64,000 bases of DNA from Halichoerus grypus (taxonomy: Eukaryota; Chordata; Mammalia; Carnivora; Phocidae), in NCBI RefSeq assembly GCF_964656455.1, contig NC_135723.1:95805283-95869282 (forward strand). Reading direction: 5' to 3'. The notes beneath the pieces are model-generated. The model made no database searches. It was not told where the DNA came from and saw only the letters and a program-made list of their open reading frames with translations. Position numbers and translations under genes: made by a program. Below, piece by piece: positions 50,215 to 62,703 of the stretch. The stretch's first letter is position 1. Every line of letters begins with the position of its first letter.

Positions 50215-50660
50215 TATTCATTGAACAAATATTTGTTGAATAAGTAACTGGGAGGCAATAAAAGATTTTAGGCAGACATGCAGTTAATACAGAAGATAGG
50301 AGTTTTAGTAAGAGAACAGAGTGAATGAGGTCAAACATAAGCTAATATAATAACCCAAGTGAGAAATGATGAAGGTCTGAACCAACCTAGTAGCCGTAAG
50401 ACTGGAAAGAAGAAAGTGGGCACAAGAGATACCTACAGAATTAAAGGAGTGATGACCAACTGGTAAGGGATGGTATAGTAAAATAGAAGGCTACTCTCAG
50501 GTTTCTGCCAGGTGGATGGGAAGTAGTGCCAGCGCATGGGACAGAAAATAAAGAGAAAATGGGATTCTGTGAGAAAGATGAAGAATTTTCTTTTAGATAC
50601 TGAAATGAAATTCTTGTGGCTTTCCAGTTAGCAGTCACAAACAGGCTTGGAGTTCTGGAT
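50215..50660 (+). repeat. Ancient interspersed repeat
   Basis: GAACAAATATTTGTTGAATA, AAGTGAGAAATGATGAAGGT and TCTCAGGTTTCTGCCAGGTG. Probably the 3' part of the family seen at 36725 and 47365. Confidence 0.55.
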
Positions 50661-51174
50661 GAGAGGCATCAGTGAGGTAGTTAACTGCAGAGAAGTGTGA
50701 CAGAATGTCCCTCCAGGAAGAGCCAAGTCGTGGAGACCACACAATTTTGACAGGTAAAGAGGCAGTACAAGAATGAGCAGCGTTCCTCCTTCTGGAGCCA
50801 ACCCCGAAAAAATTCTATTGAATGCCAGTTCTGATTAAATCCTACCATTCTTTGATGCCTTAGGAAACCGGGCAGTTTGAGGAGGTGGGCTGTTACCACA
50901 GTTTAAGGATCATCAAGTTTCCAGCCAAGATTTTCAAGCAGGCATAGTTTTCCCATGAAACAGTTGCCAAAATATCCAACAGAGACTCACAAGTTGAGAC
51001 TTTTTGAAGAAACACTTTAAAGGTGAAAGAGTTCATAAAAAGGTATTTGGATTTGCCTAAGTGCTAAGAAGTACTTGCCTTTTTATTCTGTTAACACTGA
51101 GTCCTATCACAAAAAGATTATACCACCTGATTGTTAGAGCATATTTGAAACAGTGAGCATCTTCTCTTCACATA

Positions 51175-51960
51175 AACTTCTTATTTTGGAATAATTTCAG
51201 ACTTAGTGAAAAGTCGCCAAGATAGTACAGGGATTACCCTTCACCCAGGCTCGGTCATTGCTAACATCTTCTGTAACCATGACACAAACCTATTCCACCT
51301 AAGACTGACACCAATACACTGTTACAGGATTTTCTCCTTCGGTGCCCGCGGTTCTCGGTCACCCCGCTTCAAAGAATGAAGAGGGAGACCAGGCAGAGTG
51401 GTGGGCAGCAGAGCAAGGTTTATTGAGTTTAGCAACAGTACAAGCTCTCAAAGAGGGAGGGGACCCGAGAGGGTTGCCACAGGAGTTTCTAAGTCTAGGG
51501 GGTTTTATGGGCTTGTTGGCTCGCTGTTTTAATCTGATTAACCCTCCCTGTGCCTGTCATCCAATCAGGTTTTTGTCACTTATCACGTGGGAAAGGGTGG
51601 AGGGCTCCTTCCAGGGTGGGTGTAAAATCCTCTTACAGGTGGTTTCCTCCTAGGGCGGGGCGGGGGGGGGGGGGTTGCCCTGCCTGCCTGCCTTCCAACT
51701 AACCTTCATGACTACTACTAGCAGCTAAACTCCAGGCTTTGTTCGCATTTTGCCAGTTTTCCGCTAATGCCCTGTTCCAGTTCAGGGACAAATCAGAACG
51801 CCACACTGCATTTAGTTTTCATGTCTCTTTCATCTCCTCTGGTCTGTGACAATTTTTTGATCTTTCCTTATCCGTCATGAAAATTGAAAATACTCGTCAG
51901 GTATTCAGGAGAATAATATTCAATTTGACGTTCTCTGATTTCTTTTCAAAGATGAAACTG
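51175..51960. repeat. Ancient repeat interrupted by an ERV LTR
   Basis: Left part: TTTTGGAATAATTTCAGACT, GCCAAGATAGTACAGGGATT. Right part after the LTR: GCTAAACTCCAGGCTTTGTT, CATTTAGTTTTCATGTCTCT. The two halves are collinear with a common mammalian repeat whose name I am unsure of. Confidence 0.55.
51320..51708 (-). mobile_element. Solo ERV LTR (ERV1-like), inverted
   Basis: A GC-rich block with TG...CA ends that interrupts an older repeat. Read on the minus strand it has an AATAAACCTTGCTCTGC polyadenylation/R-U5-like segment near 51415 and a GAGAACCGCGGGCACC segment near its 3' end. No internal viral genes are adjacent. A run of 12 or more G residues lies at 51662-51674. I could not confirm a 4-6 bp target duplication, so the ends are approximate. 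A 103-codon ORF inside it is accidental. Confidence 0.72.
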
Positions 51961-52718
51961 GGATTAGGGGTTTTAGGGCAGAATCTCACAAGTGCCCTTA
52001 GCACCCTGTACGTTATCTAGAGGGGCATGTGTTATCAACAAGAATTATTGTTGACATTGATTGATTACTTGATTAAGGTTGTATCTGCCAAGTATCTCTA
52101 CTGTGAAGTTAGTTTTCATCCCTTTCCAGAATACACGTTGACACACACAACAGATGTATTAAATTCTGCTTTAGATGAGACTGGAATCTTGCCAAAGACA
52201 CGGGTCCATCGGAGTAGACTGTACTGAGGACACCAGAGATCCTTGGAAGATACTCGTCAGAGCACTATCACGGTTCCTCCTACAACCCTGTGAGTCAGAG
52301 CTCATTATAGTGATAGGAGTAATTATTCAAATCAGATACAGTCTTAAATTTCCTTTTCAAGTGAGGAGCAACAGATATTTAGTATGGACATAGCCATTAG
52401 TCCATTACAAAACAATAATGTACACCTAACCCAATACTGATAATTAGTGGACATAAGTATTCTAAAACTCATAGCATTTGCAGATGTCTAAACATAATGT
52501 ATCTGAGAAATACCATGTAGGAATTAAATAGAAAGACTATCTAATATTCCTCACCTAATCTCAATAATCAAGAATTCCAATTCAGACATAAATGCATAGA
52601 AACTATTCTAATACATACAAGTCACAATCCAATATTTGCTCAGGCTATTAAAATAATTTTAAAAAACTTAATATGTAATAATCCCATAGTCTTTATGTAG
52701 TATTTAATTGTAGTTATT

Positions 52719-52928
52719 TATTTATTTTTTTTAAAGATTTTATTTATTCATTTGAGACACAGAGATAGAGAGAGAGAGAGAGCATGAGCAGCGAGAGAGG
52801 CAGAGGGAGAGGGAGAAGCAGACTCCTTGCTGAGCCAGGAGCCCGATGTGGGGCTCGATCCCAGGACCCTGGGATCATGACCTGAGCCGAAGGCAGACGC
52901 TTAACCATCTGAGCCACCCAGGTGCCCC
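52719..52928 (-). mobile_element. CAN-SINE
   Basis: Inverted SINE with a (GA)n middle and a CCACCCAGGTGCCCC end. A perfect duplication, TTAATTGTAGTTATT, lies at 52704-52718 and 52929-52943. Confidence 0.95.
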
Positions 52929-53176
52929 TTAATTGTAGTTATTAATATTTGTGTGCATAAAATTTAGGCATTAGCTCTTATTCATATAGTACTTTTTCCA
53001 CATCCTACATTATTTGATTGAAAAATTGATTAAAAAAATAACATGGGACAAGGGGGATAATATATATTAAAGTTTCAGCAAATTAAACTAGTATACATTT
53101 AAATCTATACAACCAACAGTGTGCAATTAAGGACAACTTTTCTGCCCAAATTTTGTTTAATATTAAATCTGTGTTT

Positions 53177-53191
53177 AAAACCTCAGAGACT
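53177..53191. repeat. 5' target-site duplication of the PPDPF retrocopy
   Basis: AAAACCTCAGAGACT, matching 53886-53900 with one mismatch. Confidence 0.88.
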
Positions 53192-53885
53192 AGCCCGAGC
53201 GGGGAACACCCTGCCCAAGGGGCAGTGGGTGGCCGGAGGGGCACCCTGATCCCTGCATGTGTAGGTTTCCACCAGCGCACAAGCGACAGCATGGCAGCCA
53301 TCCCCTCCAGCGGCTCGCTCGTGGCCACCCACGACTAGCACCCCCCCCGCCCAGGCTCCCCTTCCAGTAACAGCTCCTGCAGACGTGCAGAGTATGCTGC
53401 GGAAGCCATCCCTCACCACCCCAGGGCTGACCCCGGCCACTGGTGGGCAAGTTTCTTCTTCGGGAAGTCCACTCTCCCGTTCATGGCTACAGTGTTGGAG
53501 TCCCCAGAACGCTCGGAATCTCCTCAGGCCTCCAGCAGCACGATCAACTGCGACTTGGCTCTGGAAGCCATGAGGAAGCACCTTGGTGACTAGCCTGGCA
53601 AAGCCAACACCAGGCCGCCATCCTGAGTGGCCACCACCAGGCTTCAGGAGGTGCTGGACCCCCCCTCCCTTCCCCGTAGACTAGGCAGGCTGCCACAAGC
53701 AGAAGCAATTGGGTTCTTTTATATCAAAATAGCAAAACACCAAAAACGAAGTTGTGAGAATCCCACTCTTTACTATCCAAGCCACACGCAAGTCTTCCTC
53801 ACACCCTGGAACTGTGTGCCTTGTACCAAGTGGAAAATAAACTCCAAGCAGCCAGTAAAAATCAAATAAAATAAAAATAAAAAAT
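53192..53885 (+). pseudogene. Processed pseudogene of PPDPF
   Basis: Intronless copy of the PPDPF mRNA (pancreatic progenitor cell differentiation and proliferation factor, a small protein of about 114 residues). The frame runs from ATG at 53291 to TGA at 53624-53626, exactly 112 codons with no frameshift. It opens MAAIPSSGSLVATHD and contains the diagnostic DPGHWWASFFFGKSTLPFM and TVLES segments. Two TAG stops kill it: codon 16 (53336-53338, where the parent has Tyr) and another near 53591 (where the parent has Gln). A three-residue in-frame deletion precedes the ADPGHWW block. A 5' UTR of about 100 bp, a 3' UTR with an AATAAA at about 53837, and an A-rich tail to 53885 complete the mRNA structure. 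Flanking 15-bp duplications confirm retroposition. ORFs on the opposite strand here are shadows. Confidence 0.93.
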
Positions 53886-53900
53886 AAAACCTCCGAGACT
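53886..53900. repeat. 3' target-site duplication of the PPDPF retrocopy
   Basis: AAAACCTCCGAGACT immediately after the A-rich tail. It pairs with 53177-53191. Confidence 0.88.
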
Positions 53901-54904
53901 GAAATACAGAATTCTGTCATCATATAATAGTAGGAAATACTCCAACTGTATTTTAGGAGGCCTGTTATTCTCAAGGCCTTATAATCTAGATTTGTTTTGC
54001 TTCTTCCTAAACAACATGCATCTTACATTTTTAGAAAGTTGGAGCAATAGCTTTTAATGTTTTCCACTGAATTCAAAGGTTTAGATCTCAAGTATGCATC
54101 ATGACATCAGAAAATATATGTGCTCTTTGAAGATCCAGTCATATCAGATGGCATCCTAATAATGTATTATTCATGACTCAGTTACAGATAAATAATGTGG
54201 TAACATGAAAGCAAAGCATTAAAAAGTCACACGTATCGGTGAATCCTTTTGCAAAAGAATAAAAGTTGAGGGTGAACAGGTTTAAAATAGATAAATAAAT
54301 AAATGTAGTGATTTAGGGAAATTTTAAAAAATTAATCACATGTTCTGGATAGTAAGCTCCTTCAGGGTAAGGACAGACTAATTCAAATTCTATAAAGTTC
54401 TAAGATGTTACATAGTACGGTTTCTTAACATATTAAATATTAATTTTATTTATAACTAACATTTTAAAGTATGTTAGTAAGATAAGTTCTTACAAATATA
54501 GACACTTTGATGACAAATTCATATTTATAATTTAGTAAGTAGAAATACAAATGTATGATAATTTGATAGGACTTATCAGGTGGAGAAGTATAAAAGATAT
54601 TTCTATGTAGTTTATGTGCATTTTAAGTAGAAATTTTGAATAGCCCTCATCTCAGGATGATCTCACTTGGGGTTAGGAGCATCTTTTATTACTTTCCTTG
54701 CTAGTCTTTCTAATTTAGCTTTTCTCTTGCTATTACATTAAATCAAATGAAACGCTGTATCTCCAGGTTAAATGTAAAGTCGAGTGGAAGCTCACAGATA
54801 CTCTATTTCATCAGATTTACTGTAACCTGAAGGTTATATTAAGGAAACCACAAGGTTTTTGTTGTGAGTCATGGAGCCTTCAGTTTATCCAACGATGCTT
54901 TTTA

Positions 54905-55130
54905 AAACACCAAACTAATCACACTGTTGTCCATCTTAGAACTCTTCAAACTCCCTGCCATTGGTTCACTGAAGAGCTATCCATCCTCCCTGAGTACTGA
55001 GGTATCTATCCTAGAACGCTCTTCTTCCCTCTGCCTATCTGTTTATGATGTCTCAGCCTTCTCTAAGAAGCCCTTCCCCCACCTGTGTTGTATTCAACTC
55101 CCCTGTGCGTTCCCATAGTGCACAACACAG
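54905..55130 (+). repeat. L2 3' region relic
   Basis: AACTCTTCAAACTCCCTGCC through TTCTCTAAGAAGCCCTTCCC follows L2. Confidence 0.65.
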
Positions 55131-55700
55131 ACTCAACAGTCACAAAGCACCTCTTCCATGCAAGGTGCTGTTGTTCAGGCATGAACAAGAGAGATCTGTC
55201 CCAGCTTTGCGGGCTATATGGTCAGGCTGGGAAGAAAGGCTTCCAGCGAACAATTAGAAATAACCCACACAATTACTGGAAGTGCTCAGAGTGCCTTGAA
55301 GGAGAACAAAGCGGGTACAGATACATAGAGTGGCAGAAACTAACCTGGAGGAACAGGGAAGAGGAGGCCTCCTTAACGACCTCACCTATTTTGCCATTGT
55401 GGGACAGCTGAAGAGAAAGAAAAATTCGAAAAATATTCAAATGATATGCAAAAACAATCTAGGCAGAGGAGACGACACCTAAGGCAGAGAAGGAGAGGGA
55501 CTAGGGTATATTTTCCAAAGAGAAATAGTAGTACAAGACGAGGCTGGAGAACGTGCTGGGCCTACATCATGCCAGGGGCCCGAGGCAGCCGTGGAAGTGC
55601 ACTGCTCCTTTTCCCCTAGAAAGAACTCGCTCGGGCTGTGAGGGGGCAGCTGGTTGTCACGGCCCAGTGGCAACTCCAGGATACTGCAAAGTGGGCCACC
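55131..55700. repeat. Probable ancient repeat
   Basis: GCAAGGTGCTGTTGTTCAGG at the start and AGGAACAGGGAAGAGGAGGC resemble the family at 36725 and 47365. The later GC-richer half (55550-55750) is unrecognised. Confidence 0.4.
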
Positions 55701-57582
55701 AAGGCCACACCCTTCCCTGAGAGCTTGTAGCCCGTGACTAACCACCATGGGGGTAGGAGGGTCTGGTCCTTTCTGCTCAATGCACGACTGCTCTAACAGG
55801 TCTTGATTCTGTCCTCCCTATTGGATCATCCAAGACCTTACCAGATTAGTTTCGCAGATCATATACACCTGATACCTGATCACCCTCTTCCCTCAGTTTA
55901 AGGCTCTCTCTGAATTTCAGCGTTAAGTTTGAGATACTGTTATTTATTTTCAGACTTAATGACCAAATACTGTATTACAGATACTATCAATTTTACACAC
56001 ATAATTGCATTCCCAGCTTTCAATAATTTCAGTGTTGATGCTAGGAAAACTGAAACACCAGTTGTGAAGAATTTACAATTTCTTTTCTAAGAAACTATGT
56101 CTGGATGAAGCAGATAACTCTCAATGGGCTGTGTTCTGTTTTCGTTAAACAAATATTTAATTATAGCAATTTATTGCTGGAAATAGCACAATACATTTGG
56201 TATAGTTCAAGCTACAACAGAGATGGGAAATGTTCACTCAATTTTGTTCAGTTTGTACAATGTGCTACTTGTCAATTAGGATAATTAACAAGGCTTGTCT
56301 TCAAAGACAGAAAAGGATCTACTACCTCAACTTAGTAAATATATGCCAAAAGCAATCTTTGAAAAACTTTTGTGAGGGAGTAAGTTTTTCTTAGGTCTGC
56401 CCCTCCAACACCTCTGCTGTCCTGCCACATAGGTATTAGTCTGCATGAGACAGGTGGATGGATCTCAATCCCGGCTCCAGTCCAAGACAATCAGGTTACT
56501 CTCATCCTATGTTGCCAAAACCAAGAGTGGCCTAATGGAGAGATCTCAGGACTGAAGTTTGATGATGATGATGGGAAGTGATGTCCCTGCTCCTTTAATC
56601 CCCCTATATGTGAAGGGCTAAAATGCTGCTAAAATGCTAACCCATACTAGAGACAAAGCCTACAAAGCGGAATGAAGACAATCAAAGAAACAGACAAGAC
56701 ATCTGAGTTGTATCTGAAGACTACCTATCTCGCCTGACTATTGAGGCCAGGTTGAAATGTACTTCTTGTTATTTGTACCATCAAAAGCATTTTAATGTAC
56801 AAAGGTGTTTTGCTACTTTTCTTAGTTTAAAATTAAAAATCTGATCGTGCACCTCAGCTTACCCTCCTGCTTCTGCCAGTAAAAGAATGGTCAATTGCCA
56901 TTCAATGCTTCAGGCTTAATTTGGTTGATCTTCACTAAACACTGGCTTAAAAAATATTTTGCATATTATTTCAAGTACCAAGAAAAATTGTGAAATATAA
57001 TAAAATATAAACGTGTATACTAGCTAACTAGTGTTATTAAATGCTTGGATGCTAGGTGAGAATCATTACGGAATACCTTAGAGTCCACAAATGCAAAGTA
57101 GCAGACTCTTCTCTGATTTAAAAAAGTTGATCATATTTTGTTTGTTTATGTAAGAGTTTGTAATGATGACTCATGGGCCAAATATAGGCCACGTTTGTTT
57201 GTTTTGCCCTCACAATATTTAAACACACATATAAAAAGAAAACACAAATAGGTCTTCATGGAAACGATGAATGAGAGATGAAAAGTTGCTACTCATCTTA
57301 GGCCGAGAATGAGCTGCCAGTTTCAACTACTTTATATAAGGTCCACTTCACCCATTTTGTGACTTCATCACTATAAGGTATTTGCATCTTTGACCTCTGA
57401 TTTAAGTGCACATTAATACTTTGGCAGCTAAGTACAGATTTATTCAATATACAGGAAAAATCTGACAGCCAAAACATTCGCACAAGAATAACTAATCACT
57501 TCAGAGGAGTAAAAACTTTAAGCAGGATCTTTCACATCCTTGGTACTAAGACTCTTAACCACCAAAAAGGTGTATATCTTAC

Positions 57583-57678
57583 CTGTAAGTCTTTTTCTTC
57601 TATCTTTTTTTGGAGCAGTTCAAGACACTTGGTAAAGTCGGTATGGTCTTGGTCAGGCGTTGAAATAATCTCACATCC
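57583..57678 (-). CDS. TPK1: TPK1 internal coding exon (residues about 87-118)
   Basis: This exon encodes part of thiamin pyrophosphokinase, the cytosolic enzyme that uses ATP to convert thiamine to thiamine pyrophosphate. Read on the minus strand in phase 0 it gives 32 codons with no stop, starting [15 protein letters not shown] and ending [10 protein letters not shown]. This matches human TPK1 around residues 87-118 (numbering from memory) with about four substitutions. The acidic QDHTDF stretch belongs to the TPK catalytic domain, whose aspartates bind metal and pyrophosphate (family knowledge). The acceptor AG is at 57679-57680 after a pyrimidine-rich run. The donor is CAG|GTAAGA with GT at 57581-57582. 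Both ends are phase 0 and join directly to the exon at 32732-32878. The exons 5' of this one lie beyond the right edge. Identity is very secure; the exon number is not assigned. Confidence 0.97.
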
Positions 57679-58983
57679 CTATGTGTTTAAAGTAAGAGAA
57701 AAGTTAAGAATTCATAATGATGGCAGCCTGATTATGACAAGATCAAACACCATAAAAGTAAAGACGAGGTATCAATAGATATAGCCTATTACGCCTGTAT
57801 TATACCCCAATCATTAGTATCATTATCATTATCTTTTTTATTTCACATAACAAGACATCTCAGAAATGGTGTTAGAATATCACAATAATGGTCTGATTAT
57901 GACAATCATTTTACTCAACAAAAGTGCAGATTTATACTACATTAATGGTCTTTAAGAATCACTGCTGTGATGACATTCGAGATTAACATAAGGACTCTGG
58001 TACAAGTATTATAAAATATATTCACAGTAAAACTACCTGAAGTTGAAATGAAACTATTTCTAAAAAAAAAAAAAAAGTCTGAATTAAGTGGACCTCCTAA
58101 GTTTACTTACATGAATGGAAAAACTCATTAATATTGAACTAACGATAAAACTACATTTTAAGTAAAATCACGTCAGCTGGTCTATAAAATTCCTTTACAG
58201 CACCTTTCTTACCCAAAGTACAAAGCAGCATGAAGAGCTACACCTGCATAAATATGTCTCTTGGATTACCTTTTGGAAATAATGATGTGAATTTATATGG
58301 TCTTTGCCTCTTCTACACCAGAGACCTTACCTAGTGGAAAACCAGGAATATACTTACAACTATGAAGCTACGACAGCGCCAGCTTGTTGGCACTCATGAA
58401 CTCAGCTAGAGAAACAGTATTTCTGAAATGACCCCTTTTCCTCCACTGTCTTAACAAAGGCAAAGGCGTGTAAAACCGTAACTTAATTCACGAATGTAAC
58501 AATTCATGGTCTCTCATAAACAGCTGAGTAAGGGGAAGTTAAATATAATCCAGTATATAAAGTTGCCATTCAAAGACTTTTCAAGGATACAAAACACCCA
58601 TACTGCCTCCTAAATTATTCTAAGAACTGTTCTCAGTAGATTTAAAGGTTCTTCTTTAACTTCAAGGTCTCTCTAAATGTGTCAAGCTCAACCTGGGCTT
58701 CATTCATTTATGACTACTATCCTACAAGGTAGTGACCAATGAAAAAATTAATTTCTCATCATTCAGAAATATACTATGCCCTAAAAGATATATATGTCAT
58801 TTTTACAAAATCGTTGACATGTACTTTTCTGACCCTAAGAGAACATTGAGATTTACTATAATCACATAAAGGGCATAAAGAAGTTGACTCATCTCAGGTT
58901 AACATTCCTAGAAAAAAGATATAAGAATATGCCAGAACCTACAGGGAAATTATCAGGGCTGAGGAGATTAGATTGTCACCAAA

Positions 58984-59010
58984 CCAAAAAAAAAAAAAAA
59001 AAAAAAAAAA
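58984..59010. repeat. Poly(A) tract
   Basis: A run of about 26 A residues with no recognised retrocopy body in front of it. Confidence 0.85.
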
Positions 59011-59019
59011 TCACTATAC

Positions 59020-59120
59020 TGAAAGTCCCCTGAGGACAGGAATTATGTTTCACGCATTACTACTTCTAGTGCAGGGCACCAGTCTGCTACATGGTAAGTA
59101 TTCAATAAATGTTTAACTAA
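59020..59120 (+). repeat. L2 3' end relic
   Basis: CCCCTGAGGACAGGAATTAT through AGTATTCAATAAATGTTTAA. Confidence 0.7.
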
Positions 59121-59124
59121 TATT

Positions 59125-62100
59125 CTTGAGGAATAAAAACGTATACTGGCAAAGAAGTAGGAGAGCATGGTATTTTATTGCTAAATACTGCATTTTAACA
59201 ATGGGAAATCATTTTCATCTTTTTAGTGCTGACCATATAATCACTCCAGCAAAAGGAAACAAAATGAAAAAGGCAAATTGAAATAGCAATAATACAATAG
59301 ACGATTAACAGACCATTGTTTACGTTCACAGTTATCCTCACAGAATCAACACAGATCCATAGGAAAAATTATAGTGAATGAGAACCCAAGAAATAATCTG
59401 GTCCCACTATAATATTTTGTAGATTAAGAAAATAAAAATGAGAGATTTAAATTGATTTGCTAAACCCTGGACAACTGGGTGCAACAATGTCACATCTAGA
59501 AATCCTACTTCTTTACTCTGATGATGTGGGAATAAATACCTAGATACCGGATACAAAAAGGTCATATAACATCTCCAGAGTTGGTTCCGTAAGAATGGTA
59601 TCATGAGAAAAGCTATGAGCTTTTCCAAAACATATGAGCAAGGCTTTACCTCATCAATTTAAGACAGACACACAAAAAAGTCTAAGTCAGGACATGGAGA
59701 CAGATTACCAGAACTAAAAAATGCGGACTGTGTCTAAACCAAGAACTTCTACTGACTCTAACTGAGGTGTTTATCAGCCATCCATAGCTTCTTGGAATTG
59801 TCATGAGTTTAAATGATTCTAATCTCATCACAGATTGAGAAGGAATTCACTAGAAGTGCAAACAGCCCCAACTGCCCTCACAGGGCAGCTTACAACACTA
59901 GAAAGGAGACTGGCAAAACAAAGTATCAGCCAAAGTGCAATACCAGGCCTTTGGCCAACTAAAGATGTTTTTACTGTTTTCTGGGTCTTATGATAACATA
60001 TTAACATCTAAAAGAGGAGAAATATAAAACCAAAGATAAACTACCAAAATCCTGCAGACAAGGAAAAATGCAGAAATGCTCTAAGGTATCAAGTGATGCT
60101 CACCTATTATATATTTATTTATAATTATTTAGGATAGACAGTAAGACTCCATTTATTAGAGTCAGAAGCCCTGGGTACTGTGAAGAATTTCAGTGGATTA
60201 GATGTTTAAAACACAAAACAAAAACTCACACTAATCCAAGGACTTAGAAGATATAAAAAGCTAGGAAATTTAGCCAAATAAGTATATCACTTTCCAATAA
60301 ATGGTTTCTAATATTAGCTTTCTAACAGATGTATATATACTTAAGAATATACAGAAACCTTCCAAAGCATAAACTGCAAAACTCCTTAAAGCACCTTTAA
60401 CATACCAATGTTTGAGTGGAAACTTCGGTTTCAACTGTTACTGTCTTTGATTTTCCTTAGTTGCTTGGAATAAATTTTTTAGGATACAAATTATTATTTT
60501 ATGAGCCAGCAGGTGGCTCCAATCTCATTCTATACACTTGCCTTATGACGTTTTTGTCATTATACAAATAGAAATTTAAATAGCTCAATTCTAATAATAA
60601 GTTTCCTTTATGGACACACCACTTTTTCAAGCTGTATTATTATTTTTTAATATTACACTTTATTAGTTTTGTTTTATACTAGAATTCAAAAGGAAAAGAT
60701 TTGGATTGATGTCACAAATTTTAGTCTGTGTAAATATCAAGGCTATTTTAATTTTGTTCTAACCTAAAAGGAGTCTTCTGAAGATGAGGAACCACAATGC
60801 CCACCCCATGCCCTCCAAACTATAACCAAATATAAAAGGAAAAGCAAGGAAAACTAAGTTCAAACTAGTTTTAAAATTCTGTTCCAGTGTGTCGAATTGA
60901 CCACAGACTTCCTCATTAGGTCTTTCTCATTCCATGAATCAAAACCAGGAAAAGACACATGAAAATTTAATTATAAATACATTTCCAGAGGCCCAGTCAA
61001 CTACTTTTTAAGGGCTTACTAGATATATATTGCTTTATTAAACTGCACTGTGTACAGAGGAAGTAGGAATCTACCGAATACTAATGGCCCAGTGGTAAAT
61101 AAAAACACGAATATCATAATTAGTAAACATGTAAAATATAAATACGTGTTTGAGTGTGAGAAAGGGAGCCAAGATAAGGGGAGGCTCTTTTTCTTCCTCT
61201 TTCCATACTAAGAAACTCCTAGCTATACTTTACCACTATCCAGTAAGTGCTTGAAAGAAAGTCAGTCTTCTATTCATCCCTAAATTGCTCCTTTCTTTTT
61301 GTTGTGTAGTGGGGATAGTGTGGGCATTTGAAATCTCATTTTGGTTTTGGAGCTAAGCTACACTCTAAAGTAGAGCTACACTCTAAACTACCACAATACA
61401 CTGCAATGAGATACTTGGAAAATTACTGATTGATTACATTAGCTTCTCCTCCATAGAAGTATAATGAACATCAAAAAACTGCACTGTTGAGAATCGTATT
61501 ATAATAGAAAATACGTATTAAGAAATTGAAATAATTTACAATATCAAGGAAGTATCATGAGTTCACATTAAAATGACAGGTGCAGATATAAAAGGTGCAG
61601 AAAGATGTAGAAAAGCTACAAATAAGGTAAATTAACCCTACTGTCAACATGATAAATTAGCAGAGTGGAGGAGACTAAAGACGAAAAATCAGCAAACTTA
61701 AGTTACCAGATGTAGAACTTTACATGTGAGGGAGTGCGCTCAGGGAGAAAGTGAACTGAAGTGGAGCAAATCGCATACACACACACACACACACACACAC
61801 AGAGGCAAAAGCTGTCATCTAGCAAAATCCTTTTCAACGACTCTGGGAATGCATGATCTCCAGTCGGGAAGGGAAGACGCAGTGCTCCCTGAATATTGGG
61901 AAACTAACATCCGCAACTGCAGTTGCTAGTACGATACCGGGGCATGTCAAGCACTCAATAGAAGTTTGATGCATAGAAAAATGATGGGTGGATTAAAACC
62001 ATCTCCTCCTCATGGCACTCATGGTGTGCTTCTCTAAAACATACACGGGGATGAGCCTTAGACAAGTCTAACACAGAAAAGCAGCACTGTTATTTTTCCA

Positions 62101-62453
62101 AAGGTATTACGGCACCACTGCCATAAGAAAATCATGCAACACTTTTGTTTTAGGGCATGACTAATACAGATTCTTAGAGTGGCGACAAATATTAGTGCTT
62201 CGTGTGCAATTAAGCAAATTAAAATCCAACAATAATGTTAACAAAGTTAACATTCAGTGAGGGAAAGAGAACTACCAATGTACACAGAGGCTAACCAATG
62301 AAGCACTACGAAGTACTACATTAGTAATTCAATACCTTTGAATGAGTTGTAATTTATTTCTTAAGACCAGTGACAAGGAATCAAACTGACATCAGGAACC
62401 TAATGAAAATTTAGCAATAAACAGTTTCCAGAATATGCCCTAGAATGACAATA
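59125..62453. other. Unremarkable intron sequence
   Basis: 3.3 kb of AT-rich intron with only a CA microsatellite and a small direct repeat of GCTACACTCTAAA (61360-61391). Confidence 0.55.
61776..61801. repeat. (AC)n microsatellite
   Basis: Thirteen AC units. Confidence 0.93.
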
Positions 62454-62469
62454 GCTCACTTCAATTTCT

Positions 62470-62580
62470 TTTTTTTTTTAGATTTTTTTTTCTTTATTAT
62501 GTTATGTTAATCACCATACATGACATCATTAGTTTTTGATGTAGTGTTCCATGATTCACTGTTTGCGTGTAACACCCAGT
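62470..62580 (-). mobile_element. Very short young L1 3' end (about 110 bp)
   Basis: Inverse of the youngest L1 terminus seen in the window (TTATGTTAATCACCATACAT, TGATGTAGTGTTCCATGATT, AACACCCAGT). A perfect 16-bp duplication, GCTCACTTCAATTTCT, lies at 62454-62469 and 62581-62596. Confidence 0.92.
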
Positions 62581-62703
62581 GCTCACTTCAATTTCTAACT
62601 GCTAACATCTATAGTTACAGCAAACACAAAAATGTATGTAATATGTGTAATATATGATCCTAACCACAGTAAAATCACAAATCATTTAAAACAGATAGGT
62701 TTA

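Larger units (their letters stand above)
32879..57582 (-). other. TPK1: TPK1 intron between the two exons (24.7 kb)
   Basis: Complete intron with a GT donor at its right end and an AG acceptor at its left end (minus strand). It carries the PPDPF retrocopy, several L1 fragments, four full CAN-SINEs, one ERV LTR, one hAT-like relic and many L2/MIR relics, listed separately. No further exon was seen. I recognise nothing specific in 33988-36720, 39305-40640, 40781-42480, 42860-43958, 44179-44925, 45379-47365, 47956-48730, 50020-50210, 51960-52703, 53901-54900 and 55705-57582, apart from the microsatellites listed. Confidence 0.9.

Noticed and set aside
51342..51653. 103-codon ORF
   Set aside because: It lies inside an inverted ERV LTR, which does not encode protein.
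53083..53581. Minus-strand ORFs of 81-132 codons
   Set aside because: They lie antisense to the PPDPF retrocopy and are shadows of its GC-rich coding and leader sequence.
58984..59010. Poly(A) tract as the tail of a retrocopy
   Set aside because: No retroposon or mRNA body was recognised in front of it and no flanking duplication was found.
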